Shown: positions 1-13,200 of the stretch, piece after piece
Layout of the letters: each line of letters starts with the position of its first letter
Numbering within the stretch: the first letter of the stretch is position 1
NCBI RefSeq assembly: GCF_020740795.1
Contig: NC_067284.1
Span: 99,935,440-99,999,439, forward strand
Direction of reading: 5' to 3'
Source of the DNA: Apus apus
Lineage: Eukaryota > Chordata > Aves > Apodiformes > Apodidae
DNA length: 64,000 nucleotides
Notes under the pieces: model-generated
Told to the model about the DNA's origin: nothing
What the model saw: the letters and a program-made list of their open reading frames with translations, nothing else
The model's database searches: none
Made by a program: the position numbers and the translations under genes

Positions 1-1076
1 CTAAACACAAAACAGAACAGACTGTAAAATTTATGAAGTTGCCACAAGTAGTTACCCACGAGACTAAAAAGCTAGAGCATATCATGACTGTACCTAATGT
101 TTTTCCAAATTTGATTTTCAAATGCAACAAAAAAAGTTAAATTCACTGCTTCACACCAGGTGATCAGCTTTACAGGTTTCCCTCCTGCCTCCCCTCCAAA
201 CTGCAGACACTACATTTGTTACCTGTGAGCCTCAACAGGACATTTTGCTTTCCAGTCACTCAAGTGGGTGTCATATTCCACAGATATGATTCTAAGGGCA
301 GGACAGTCTGAAGCCAGCCATGTCTAAATTCAAGAAAAGCAAAACCAAAAGGAGCTCATAATTGAAGTATTTAACAAAACTCCTGCATGCAATTTCTCAG
401 CAATGGAGCAAAGATGTTACTATACAAGATACATCTTGTGTTTAGACAATTCTTTTATTACATGATGTCGAACTCCAGCCTGCTTCTCAGAGTAGGCAAA
501 GGATGGAGATGGATTGCTAACTCGTGGGTTCCTGGCTCCCTCTCCTGGGTGAAACGAGAACTACTAAGATCACCAGCATCTTAAGTTTATAGAGATACTT
601 AGGTGGTTCTACCAATGACTTACTTGAAGCAGTGATTACTTATTTACCAACAATACTAAAGTAGCAATCTGCCACAACTGAGGTGCTCAGACACCTATGT
701 AAGAAAGGATACTTAATTTAAATTGCAATTTTATTATCTTTTTATCATCCCATATATATATATATATATATAAAAAAAAAATAAATATATATATATAGCA
801 TGAGGAAAGCAGCCATTGCCTCCTCTTTCACGAGCAGAACAACGATGTTGAGAGCATTAAATTTAGCAGGGATTTGCTTTTGCAAGAACAACCTCTTCGA
901 AATTTCAGCTTGCTAACAAAAATATATCAGGAACTTGGAAAATGCTACTTGTATAACAGGCTACGAGTCATGTGATTCAAAAAAGAGCTGCCAGACAGTT
1001 TAATTCTAGATCCTCTGGACAGCTCCAATTAATGAGAAAACAGCAGCCACATGTGAAAATGTTATTGTCCTTCTAC
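1..1076 (-). other. SERAC1 intron 12 (partial)
   Basis: No further SERAC1 exon was recognised before the left edge, although the next expected segment (beginning near TWLAKDCP in mammals) should lie further left. Contents are AT-rich DNA with a (TA)n tract at 752-797. Confidence 0.6.
752..797. repeat. (TA)n microsatellite with A-rich interruption
   Basis: About 10 TA units, an A9 run, then another block of TA units. It is a simple repeat in a SERAC1 intron and could form a cruciform or be length-variable. Confidence 0.9.
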
Positions 1077-1218
1077 CTTGGGCCAGCACTGACTATAGTC
1101 CTCTTCCTCTTCTGAAGTCTTTTTATCCAAACGTCTGTCAATGTCTTGCTGCCGCCAAGTTTTAAATGCTGCTCCCAAAAGACCATGAACAAAAAGGACA
1201 TCTGCTCTGATGGGCTGA
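1077..1218 (-). CDS. SERAC1: SERAC1 exon 12, start of hydrolase domain
   Basis: Encodes [19 protein letters not shown], then [20 protein letters not shown] and DYSQCWPK (residues 390-436). VLFVHGLLG is the first strand and oxyanion-hole turn of an alpha/beta hydrolase. The acceptor is CTGTATCAG and the donor GTAGAA after CCCAAG. The acidic EEEED run makes this loop more negative than in the human protein as I recall it. Confidence 0.95.
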
Positions 1219-4200
1219 CTGATACAGAAAAAGGAATTTTTAAGAGATGATGGTACATATTTTAGCAAATTAAATTTACACACTGAACTCTTAACCTAAG
1301 GGATGCCAAAATGCTATTTTTAACACTACATGTGATTTCTTATCTTATAGAAACATTTCACAACATTTCATGGTGTTTCAAAGAGGATACTCAGATCAAG
1401 ACAAAAACCAGAAATCCACCCAGAAAAGAGAGATACAAAGAGAGGTATGAAAAGTACCCAACTCACAAGCCATATGTTTCTGCAGTGAAAAACACCATTA
1501 TCTCCAGCTTCTGTTAATGCAGCTTGGTAGTTCCAGCTTTATCATCAAATTAGATCTTCACTGCAACCTGACTAACACCAGTGACCCAGGGAATAGTTGC
1601 TACTAAGTAACACACCGTGTTGGAGACTGCTTCAGTCCCAGATGCACAACTAAAAAGAAGCTGAAGCTGTACATTTACTGCATCCCAGGCCAACGTGTAT
1701 TGCTGTCAGCAGAGTAATTACAAGGCACTGTATCCCAAGAGAGCCAGTGCAAATGTTAAATGTCTGCAGTGCATGCAAAGCAGTCATTCATATCATGGTT
1801 TGAGTTTGGATTTTTCCATACAATACAATAATACTCCTTTCCTGGTTATGGACTGTTCTGACCACTTCTGTTATTCTCCTACTTGAAGACCTAAAATCAG
1901 TCCTTGCAACCCACCAACAAACAGGAGCAGATGATGTTAGTACAGCAGCACTCTGACATCAACTCTTCCAGAGTTTTGTAACCGAACAGTGTAACAAGTA
2001 ACTCAAAGTATAGAACGTACAGTATCTTTTTCTCCTTTACCTGCTACGATATTGTGGATGCAAGACATAAACACCATCTGGATACTTTTCTTTCACTGTG
2101 TCCCTGTCTAGATTAGCCAAAGCTCTGGATGCATGAGAGGACTGAATGACATGCGGGGATTTCATTACTTCAGCAAGTACAGAAACCCAACCTATATGGA
2201 AGGCATAAAGTGGCAGGTTAACTAATTAGAAACATCATCCAAACAAAAGAATTCAGAAACATCCTTCAAACTATACTTGTGAAAATAGATATTAAATCTT
2301 AAGAATGGTAGCATCAAAAGATATTATTTCAATTTACTCTCTTTACTGCAGAAAAGCCAACACTAGATAAGTGGAACTTCCAAGATTCAAAAACCCAGGG
2401 TCACAAGGAGGCAATGTATTTTACTACTGTTCAGCTTATGATCTGAAGGAGAACCCCTTCTCAGAAGAAAAAAGAGAACACATTAGCTGTCAGAGAGAGC
2501 TGCACAGCTGTCAGAGAGAGAACAGATCTCCAGTCTCTTTCTGCAGGTAAGATGCAAGAAACACAGCAAAAATAAATGTCTCCCAAAGAGAAAATTAAGC
2601 TTAAAGTATAAGAAAGACAGAAAACAACCCACAGGAGTAATGACAGGTGGAAAAAATGATGCTTGCTGTGAGAATACAAGCATTTCTAATTTCAAAATCC
2701 AGTGTGTGAAAAACTACTTAAGGAGTTAAAATGCTCTGGATATTCTAAAAATAGTACACTATTTATACCTAGAAAACAGAAGAGTACTAATGAAGGAAAC
2801 CTTTGAAACAATTTTCAATAAATTTAAGTCTTAGCTACTTCGAGAAAAAACAGACATTTTATAATACCTTACCTAAGTTGTAAAATATAGTTTCTCAGAC
2901 ATGGATGGGGATGTTCATAGACTACTGAGAAATGCAAAGGAGTACCTTTTATGCACACACATGCATTTATTTAAAATCTGGATACATCTTGTTGCTGCTA
3001 GCAAGAGTGGCCTATAAATCTCAAATAGTCAAGTTCAAAGCCAATAAATAAAAGCTGGGAAGACTTGGAAGCAAGATTTCAAATGGAGGCTGATTTGAAA
3101 AAGAAGCATTTGACTTCATGAGTACTGTTTCAAAATCATGTGCCATATTAGTACAGCCAGTAAGTTGCTAATTTAAGATAGTTCCCTGTGGTCAGATAAA
3201 AGGAATGGCTTGACATGTGAGTTCTGTTTAAATGCAAGTACCTTTGAGAACTTTTTGGGTTTTTTTAAAGAATTAAGTATTTAAATTACATTTCTAAGCA
3301 GAATATATGTTAACCACTGTACAAGTTCTCCTTAAGAACACTATCTAAATTCTGTTTTCAGTTCTCCAAATACAACGAAAGACTGCCAAGCTAGTCTGAT
3401 TAAAACTGGTTTTGCCTTTCTCATAAATGAGCCAAGATGAAAAGCCAAAAACAGTGTTCAGAATCCTTCTGCCTACACTACACTATGCTATGATGCTACA
3501 CTGTGTATCATTGCTCTTCTTCCTCCTCCTATGCTGGCAGTTTTTGCAAAGGAAAAGAGCCTCAGAGGTTTTTTCTTCTTATGCATCATCCAGCAATAAA
3601 AGAGAAGTCTTATCAACTGTTGACCAGCAGCATCCTGCTGCTTATCTCTGGAGTCCAGTTTGCTGTCTAAAACTGTACTGGCAGTGCTGAACCTGGGAGT
3701 TGCTGACTCTTCTGTTATGATCTCTTCCTCTACACATATCGTTTTAGCAGTAGTCATAAGAATGTAAGAATGGTGCTACAGCTCAGACCAAAGGCCTTTG
3801 TAGTCCACCTGTCTTTCTCCAAAAGTGAGCAGTAATGGCAGTGTGGAACAATAAAAGATTAGAGCAATAAAAGGGCAATCAACTTGGCTTCATAGACTTT
3901 TCTTTCCATTAATTTGTTTAATTGTTTTTTGAAGCTTTAAGTCTTCAACAATCACATTTTTTGTGGCAAGTTTTAGTTTGGTCATACGCTGTATGGGAAA
4001 AAAATTATATTTACTTATTCTGCTTCTTGATAATTTAATGTACAAGAAAATTTGGTTTTGCATTATGAGAAACAGCAGAAGACCTTTCCCCCTTTGCCTT
4101 CTCTACACCAGTGAGGACCTTATAAATCTCCATCATATTCTCCTTTGGTCACTTTTTCCAATACAAAGTGTCTTAGTCTCATTTTCTTTATATCACTGCC

Positions 4201-7200
4201 ATTCCAAATTTTTAGTCATCCTCACAGTCTTTCCCTGTGCCTTTGCTAGTTCTTTTTGCAACCGGGGGACATTTAAGAGGTAGACACCAGCTTGGACATA
4301 CACAACAGCATATTTTCTATTATTATTTTTTAATTCTGTCCTAACAAATTATTGTGAATTATTTATTTGGTACAGAATCTTCATTGTGATATTTAGGGGG
4401 TATTAAAAAAGGGGCATCAGAGCAAAGCATAGCAGAAGTTACTAGCCTAACACAAACAAGGGAGGGCAGGAAAGCATGTTTCACTTTGTTCCAAAAGGTA
4501 AGGACTGCAAGCTGGTCTGTTCCTTTATGACACTGAAACAGTTAGTTTAAAAAAAAAAAAAAAAGAATTAATCTACAAGGCTGATAATCTGCAAGAGTAG
4601 GAAACTCTAGATTTTTGCCAGTGATGTGAACTGAGCACCAACCAAGTCCCAGTTTTCACCATCCATCACACTGAGAACACCTCTGTAGCACTGACGTATA
4701 TTGGCTAGACAGCATACAGAAGATTTTAATCAATGCCATCTAAACTGTATGTTTTTGTATTAAAAAAACTCAACGCCACCTCCCCACCCTGCCAAATATA
4801 AAAACTGCACCACTACCATGGCTCCTTGGATTTTACAAAAGCACTGGACCCTCTGAAAATTTCAGAATAGAAATCTGACATTCAGACTGCTTGCACTTGC
4901 TTTCCTTTTACCTGCACGTACTATGGATGAATGAAGACGTTCATCCAAAGCCATATTTCCAATAATGCGAATGATGTTCCTCTGTATTTTTGCTGAATCT
5001 TTACGTAGCTGGTATATCCTCTGTAGCAGCTGAAGGCCTCCTTTAGCCTCAATTTTCTCACAGTTAGAAGAAACCTAGGATTATACAGTAAATACAGTGG
5101 CAATCAGTAGATGTTCTGCATAAGATTCTTTAAGATGCTCTTAATTCACAAATTAGGAAATTTTAAGGAGCCAGTATGATGAAGAGCCCTTATTATTAAT
5201 CTAGAATTTATTATGCCACAGTTGAAGAGGACATAAATATTTTAATATGCTAAATGCATGATTTCTATGGATTGATAACCTGAAAGCTGCCGAGTACCAT
5301 CACTCTACTCTCCTCCACATCTGAGGGAGATGAGATTGCTTTCCACTTGGCGTGATCAAGTTTCAACCAAAGTTCAAGACTCTGAGCAGGACAATGCTCT
5401 GCATTTGTTAAAGCACTATCTCAACCAGGGCTACTCATCTTCCGGTTCACCACCTAAAATGCAATCACTAGAACCCCTTCTCTTTGGAATGCAGAGGTAT
5501 TTCTACATTCCAACTAGTCCTGCTGTAATTTTTGATCTTAAGAGTAACAACAGATTCTAGTCCAAGCAGATGAACATGCACTAATTAGTTTTAGTGTCAA
5601 CTAACATTGGCCACATGCTTATGACTTGAACGTGTTTTCTACAGTGCTTAAGAATGTGTGGTAGTTATGGAACTGCTGATGTCCTCAAATCTTCCAACAA
5701 AGAGAGAGACATTTTGAATGAGTGCAGTCACAACTTGTTTAACCTGCACAGAAGAGTGCAGCAATAGGAGACAAGAAAAATCAGTTACACAAAGTTTCCA
5801 TAGTCTTCATCTGTCTCTGCAAGAAGAGATACTAGGAAGATACACTGTATTGGCTGCTTGCTGTGCAATATTCTGCACAAAGGCAGCAATCACTGAAGAA
5901 AGAGCCTTTGTGGATATCCACAGTTTGCATTTTATTCTGGCTCCTGATTAGAGTGAAATCACAAGGCTACTTTGCTTTTGGGAAATCTGGCACCAGACCT
6001 AGATTAAAAGCCACAAGAAGAGACTGCCTGTAAGCTTTCTGGACTGATGTACACCAGCTTCACACAGATCCACACTTACTTCGCATTGAGAATTTCACAT
6101 CATCAGTACCTTGCTTACTGAGAAGCTGCAGAGTGGAAACACTCTGTGTTTCCTCATGATATCTATCTCCAATGACTTTGGGCATCAGTGGGAGGTAGCC
6201 CTACACAGAAAAAACTTGTTAAAGCCACCTGGTCTTCAGACATTCCCTCCTGATTTTCTGTGTCAGAGCTGCCCTTTACTCCAGGAATACTAGAGGGGAA
6301 CTTATATGGACTAATTAGAAACAGTAACAGGACTTGGATTCGTTTCCCAAGAGAAAAAATTAGTTTGTTGTGCTGCCTTATAATTCTTATGAGTCTCAGT
6401 TGTCTGAACAATGTTACAGAACAAGTGAGACATAGGAGACAAGGGAATGGCAACTCCGTCCCAGCATATGAGTGAGCATTAGAAAGGAATACTTATAGAT
6501 GTAGCTTTTTGATTACACTTTAAAGGATGAATTACCTTAGAATGCTGTACTAGAGCTTGCAAGCAAAAGAGTTCCACTGTCTCTGAAGGGATTTTACTCA
6601 ATGTCTCACAATATGGAAGTCCATTTCCTCCAAAACACCACAAGCCTCCCTGAAATGAGAATCAGTAAAAATTATACCACATTCCAAATAGCAACATAAA
6701 ATAAGCATTTCTAAATTAAAACATTAACTGTGTAATGATCTACAGAAATTGCTATAAGGAGTGCACAGCATGCATGCACTTTTCAAAATGTACAAATTAC
6801 ACAACTGTACACCATAAAAATATCTACTATTTTTAACTGAAAAAATTAACTAGATTTTCAGTCAGTAGTCTCCACAGTCTATTAACTTCAAAACATATGA
6901 TAAAGAGAGAAAATCTGGGATTTTCATTTTGTTAATGAATGTCTTAAGATCATTTGCTTCAGCATAAAAAAGCAAGAATCAGACCACACCGAGATTTCCA
7001 CAGCTGCAAAAATTATAAGAGCAGGGAAAAAAAGGTCTTCCAATATGTAGCATAGTCTCTGAAGACCAGTCTTCCTCAATCATGCAGTAGCAAGACCTGC
7101 ATAACCTCAATAAAGAAAAGTTTTTGAGAACATGATCATCAAAAGGCATCCCTGTGTGCCATCTTACTAAATCTCCCTCTGAAGCAAGAGCTCTGGCTGT

Positions 7201-10200
7201 GAAAAAAAATAAAGGAGTCCTAGGGTAAAAATATTACATGTAATTGTGTAATAGAAAATAAAGAATTATTGCACTCTGAAAACTCTAAACATCATCATTA
7301 AAATATGACGGTAATTTTTATTATTGTATCTTACTAAAAATAATAATCACCAATTTTAAAAGTCACCTCCTGTCAATAAATAATAAAATGCACAAGAGAG
7401 AGTGGGTGACATAGGCATTACAGTTATTATTTTTAAGAAATAACTGCACTTGAAATGACATTCCTAAAGTTGCTTAGGAAGCTGTTGCACAGAGCCAAAG
7501 AATTCCTAGTTTCCAAGTCCAAACAGACCCCTAGATGATTCAAATTCTGGTTTTGGCAACAGTGACCTGTTACAGGGAGGCATTTCCACGTCATATAACA
7601 GAGGTTGCTATTTAAGGTGTGCTAACAACATAGCATTGCTATTAAGACCTAATAGGTTTGATCATCTCAGCAGAGAAAGAACACTCAATCAACAGTCAGA
7701 TGAAAGTGAAAAAAATCATTTTATGAGCACTGCAAAGGGAAGGAAATGTTCTGGACAAAATGTAAGTAAAAACATAACCTTTCACTAGATCAGCTAGTAG
7801 TGCTCGGAAAGATAAACAAGCTTTCAAGCAGATAGACTGTATTTAGAAGAAATTTTACTTATGTTGTATGGTCACAAAGTGTCTACTTCTCTTCCTCTTA
7901 TAATACTCAAAAATACAGCAATAGATGGTATCTTTGAACTCGGCAGGAACAAAGAACCCAAAACATTCTATTCTGCAGGTGGAACTCACCCTTTGTGCAG
8001 CCAGAGTCTGACTGGTTTCACGTAAAGCAAGAGATGTGAAGTACTGGACACACGGATCAAGACCAGACTGGGGTAACGACACTAACAACAAGCGAAGTTC
8101 ATCTTCTATGGTACAATCCTGTGAGAAGTAAGCACAACCAGCTTTTAGTTTTCTTCAAAGCATGAAGCAAAACAAAGATAAAAGATCTCAAATAATGAGA
8201 TCAGATACATTAATAAGCCATAAAATACAACCCCTGGACTTGGAGTGCTCTTTAACATTTTAACCAATGCAGATATACCCCAGGGGTATATCACCATATT
8301 ATAGTTTTTTGTTTTGATCTCAATCTTACTACTTAGGAGAACTCCACTTTAGTATGGCTACCAACACCAAAAGCACTAAAAACAAATGAGCAAGCAAAAG
8401 TCATCTAATACCTATTTTGCAATTACTTACATTCTTCATTTTTGGCAATGGTGGTGGAGGCAGGAAAAAGCGAAGGTCGATATCTTTGGATCGAGCCAAA
8501 CCTATAGCGGTCCTTTGATCACAGGTTTGGGCAACTGTGCCATACTGGTAATCTGTAGTACAAGAGCTTCGGTCTTAGGGTTAAAACTACACTTCAGCTG
8601 CTTTTAAATGTAGTTTCTGATGTACTTTGTTAACATACTTGAAAATAATACCACTTCTCTGTAAGCTACACAAATAAGTTCTGATTTTGTAATCACAAAT
8701 TCCAGAAGACAAATACTGCAGCTGTTCCACCAGGACTACACTGAACTGAAGACACCTGGGCACTAGCTGCTCATTATAGACCAGTTTAATTAAGGTCCTC
8801 AGATACAAACTGAACACAAGCAAAAGCAGACGTTCATTATTGCCACTGTGAAAGGAGTACAAGGACTACAAACCTTGGGCTTGAGTTAAAAAATTGACAG
8901 GCATTTGCCTATTTTTTTCTGCATACTGTATCAAAAAACCTTACATCCAATAACTGCCAAGACAGAGACACCTGATTTTAAATTATGCAAAAGCTATGTT
9001 TCAATAAAACTGTTAAGTCACAAAATCACATGATCTCAGAAAAGGCAGGATAGCACCCAAGTAGCCCTGGTTACTGAAGACAGACTTTCAGTTACCCTGA
9101 ACTCGTGACCTTGTTATCCGTTCCAACAGAAAAGCTAAGGAACTGATGAACTGCTCTCTCACACCATGGCAGTGGTTGTGATTCTCTAGTGGGGAAGCAG
9201 AGAGAGTCCCATGCTGCAGATCCAGGTATCAGGGTATTAGGAAAAAAGAATTGCTTGAAATGTAAATAAACTCCCCCACATTTTAGACCAAGTTTCAGAA
9301 TGTATCTACACTCCTTGCAGCTACTAGCCTTTTTTTCCTGTTGGTAGCAGACTTGCAACAGCTGAGACTTTGCCAGATTTCTGGAATGAATTAGGCTATA
9401 TTAGCATACATTACCATGCCAGTGCCTGTTGTTTGCCAGGTCTTGTACAGCCTTCAGCCTGACCTCTTTGTCTTCTGACTGACTTTTCTTTAAGAGGAGC
9501 CATAAGGCACATTCATGATCTTCTCCATCAAATGTACTGAATTGTTCTTTTACCAGGAAACAAATAAAAGCCAAGTTATTATCAATGAGCATTTTAACAG
9601 CAATGTTTCTATTCACTGAGTAAAAAAAAAAAAAGTTTATTTGAATATTACTGAATTTTAATATTTGAATATTATTGAATTAACAGTAATTTAGAGTATA
9701 ATGTTTTACACCTGAATTAGTGCAATACACAATGATAGAATGGCATTAGTAAAATGCTGATCCTTTAATAGCATGATTTCAATTCATTTTAGTGGCACAA
9801 AGTTGATATTTCATATATATGTATATATATATTACATATATACACCCTAGCTGGCACTTATTAACCAGAATTGCCAGCTGTCAGCAGGAGACGGAAATGA
9901 AGAGCAACTCTTGAGGCTCTGACCTTGAAAAATTAATTTCATAGCACCACCATGGAGGTACTTATTTTTATAACCATTTAACAGACAGTAAATGAGAACA
10001 GATTAGTACACCTCAGGAGCACAGTTTCTTATATTAATTGAAATTCTTATTTTAAATCACTCTAAAAAGCAATAACAGACTATTAGAAAAAGACCATGCT
10101 GCTTTCCATTAATATTGGCAATTCTGATGAAAGAACAACATACTTTTCTAGAATTAAATTTTGAGAGTATTTCATCCCCCAAATACCTTCTGTACACAAT

Positions 10201-13200
10201 CCTGGTAACAAATATTAAACTGGTACCTTAAACTTCAAACCTCTTCTGAAACAGGAAAAAACAAAACCTCAAATCTCTTCTTAACCATCACTTGCATTTA
10301 CTTTAAGAAGCATGGTTTTAATACATAGAAAATATAATAATATTCCGTATAAATACAGAAAATGATAGTACTATTACCAATGTTTCAAACACAAAATCAC
10401 ATGTTAAGCTAGTAAAACAAAAACTACTTTCTAAAAGGCTTATGTTTTACTATTAAAAAGTAATGATTATAGATAAAGTAATTCTTTCAATACCCACCAT
10501 TAAAAGGTCTCCGGAAAATTTTAGCTTCTGTTTCTAGAATTTTCCTCACAGCTTTGTGGATTTCTTTTCTGGCTTGGTATGTGATTCCTGTGAGAGCATT
10601 TTTAGATTACTGGAAGTCAGAAAGACAGCTCTTTTATATTTACATTTGTATGAAAATGTATGTATGTATATATAAAAAGACAAACGTAAGACCTTGCACC
10701 TGGGAGAACATAATCCATGAGTGCAGCACAAGCTAAGATCTATCTGACTGGGGAGCAGCTCTGTGGAAAGGGACCTGGGGGTCCTGGTGGACACCAGGCT
10801 CAATATGATTGAACAGTATGCTGCTGTGGCAAAGAAAGCCAACAAGATGCTAGGCTGCATCAACAAGGGCATCACCAGCAGAGACAGAATTCATCCTACT
10901 GTACTTCATGCTTGTCAGGCCACACCTGAAATCCTGTGTTCAGCTGTGGTCCCCACTATGCAAAAAAGATGTGAACAGGCTGGAGAGGGTCCAGAGAAGA
11001 GCCATGAGGATGATCAAAGGACTGAGAAGTCTGCCATATGAGGAAAGGCTGAAAGCACTGGGTTTGCTCAGCCTGGAGAAAAGAAGGCTCAAAGGAGACC
11101 TCATCACCATGTTCCAGTATTTCAAGGGTGGCTACAAAGATCACTTTTTACAAGAAATGACATGGAAAAGACATGGGGTAATGGGTACAAGTCATGCCTG
11201 GGGAGATTCGGATTGGACACACGAGGAAAATTTTTCATAATGAGAACAATCAGCCACTGGAATAATCTCCCCTGGGAAATGGTGGATTCCTCAACATTGG
11301 GCACTTTTAAGATTTAGACAGGGTGCTGGGCCATCTTGACTATGCTTTTGCCAAGAAAGGTTGGACCAGATGACCCTTGAGGTCCCTTCCAACCTGGCAT
11401 TCTATGATCTATATCTGTGAAATACGGATACAAACACATATATATAATTGTCTCCTATAAAGAGAACTGTATGTATAGAAGTATTTGAAAAAATCAGCCA
11501 TCAGTTAGAGATAAATATGGTGACATTGTGAATAATATTATTTTTGTAACAGATCTGAGGAAATATATCTTTCCTTGCATAAGGGTGACTTCCAGAAACA
11601 TTCTATTATTTTTAAATTCTATTTTTAGAATCCATACAATTAGGCATCTTACCTTGATATTCACTTGGACTTAGAGGAGTTGTACGTATGTATACATAGG
11701 ATTTCAATTTTTCTTGATGTACAGCTTGAGTATCTATTTGCAGTAACTTCTTTAAGGACATAACTTCATATGTAATGAATACAAAGCCTCTTTAAATAAA
11801 AGAAAACTGCATATGAATATTAATTTTTAAAATTATGTCAAAAATACATTAGCAATCATTTTTGTATCAATCATCCAGAATTTACCAAGTATATAACAGT
11901 CAGCATGTTATTGTATTTTAGCAAAGTAGAGAAAACACTCTAAAATACTTTAAATAAGTAATAACTATCAAAAAATATTCTTCAAAATTATATTCTATCA
12001 TGGCTAAAGGTCACCTGCTATTGACATTTTTTGAAAGATACATGAATAAAAATTTGAATGACATATCTAAGTTACATATAGGCTTGTCAGTTACAACTCA
12101 CCCAAGTATAAGTGATCCAGTTACCTTTGCAATTTTTCCTTGAAGAAAACAAAAAAATTCATGTCAAAGTTGTTTGCATTTCATTACCAAACAGTAAGAA
12201 TTTCAGCCATTAAGAGTAAGCTTTTTAAAATTTTTCTATTGTTCTCTGGCTTTCAGGAAATCATTACCTAAATCTACAAACTGAGAAAACATTACATGAT
12301 TAGAATTTCCTGCTCTCCTCAGCAAGATGGTAAAACACATATCCTGCCAGTCCTATTTATTTACAGTACTACCACCTATCAGTTACATTAATTGCTGCAG
12401 AAATCAACAGTAAGCTTTCTCTGCCTGCATCACTAGCATTCATTTGGAACTTCAGATTATTTTAAGGAGTTCACTTTTTCTTATATGGCATGGATATTTC
12501 TTCAACAAATGTGAATACATATAGGAGTATGTACGTTCTTTGAAAAGTCCTGCAGACACTCCCTAAGAAAAAATACCTTAACAATAATTCCATTGAATCT
12601 AATTTATAAAGCAAACAGCTAAATAAACACACTTGCAACAATTTCCCTTTTGAATCTAAGGATTCCTGTAAGAGTTGAGATTTTATTTTTTTTTTAATAG
12701 AGTTGAGCTGGTTATCTGGTTGTAAGGATCTCAAAACAGAGAAACTCTTTTATTACCAGTAGCAGCAAACCCAATGGAACACATTTCACCAATCATGAAT
12801 AATTTCTTTTCCTCAGCAGGAATTGGGAGATTTGCCCCACAACCACCACCACCACGTTCTGTCTTTGCAAGACCATAAGAATTTTGGCATGCAGACAAGA
12901 GGCAGATACATGTTGAAGAAATAACTGGCAGAGAAGGTTGAAAAGGCAAAAAAATGCAATGCTTCCTGTAGAGCAGAAACGGAAATATCCTATCTTTTAA
13001 CACTCAAAAATAAACTTCAGAATCATAAGAATTGTCATTCTATACAGAAGGCATCAAAGAAAGCAGAGACTAAGCAGTGAAGAGTGCTGAACTACTACCA
13101 GTAAATAAGGAGGAAGAAACAACAAAAACAAAATTTATTCAAACTTTATGGTTGTAATTGTTTCATGGCTTGAGGTAAAAAAAAACCCAAATAACAGATA

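Noticed and set aside
3963-4283. 106-codon plus-strand frame rich in hydrophobic residues.
   Set aside because: It lies within, and antisense to, an ancient CR1 relic. The hydrophobic look comes from T-rich sequence.
10908-11240. 110-codon plus-strand frame as a possible host gene.
   Set aside because: It is the CR1 ORF2 C-terminal region ([13 protein letters not shown] block) in a dead element.
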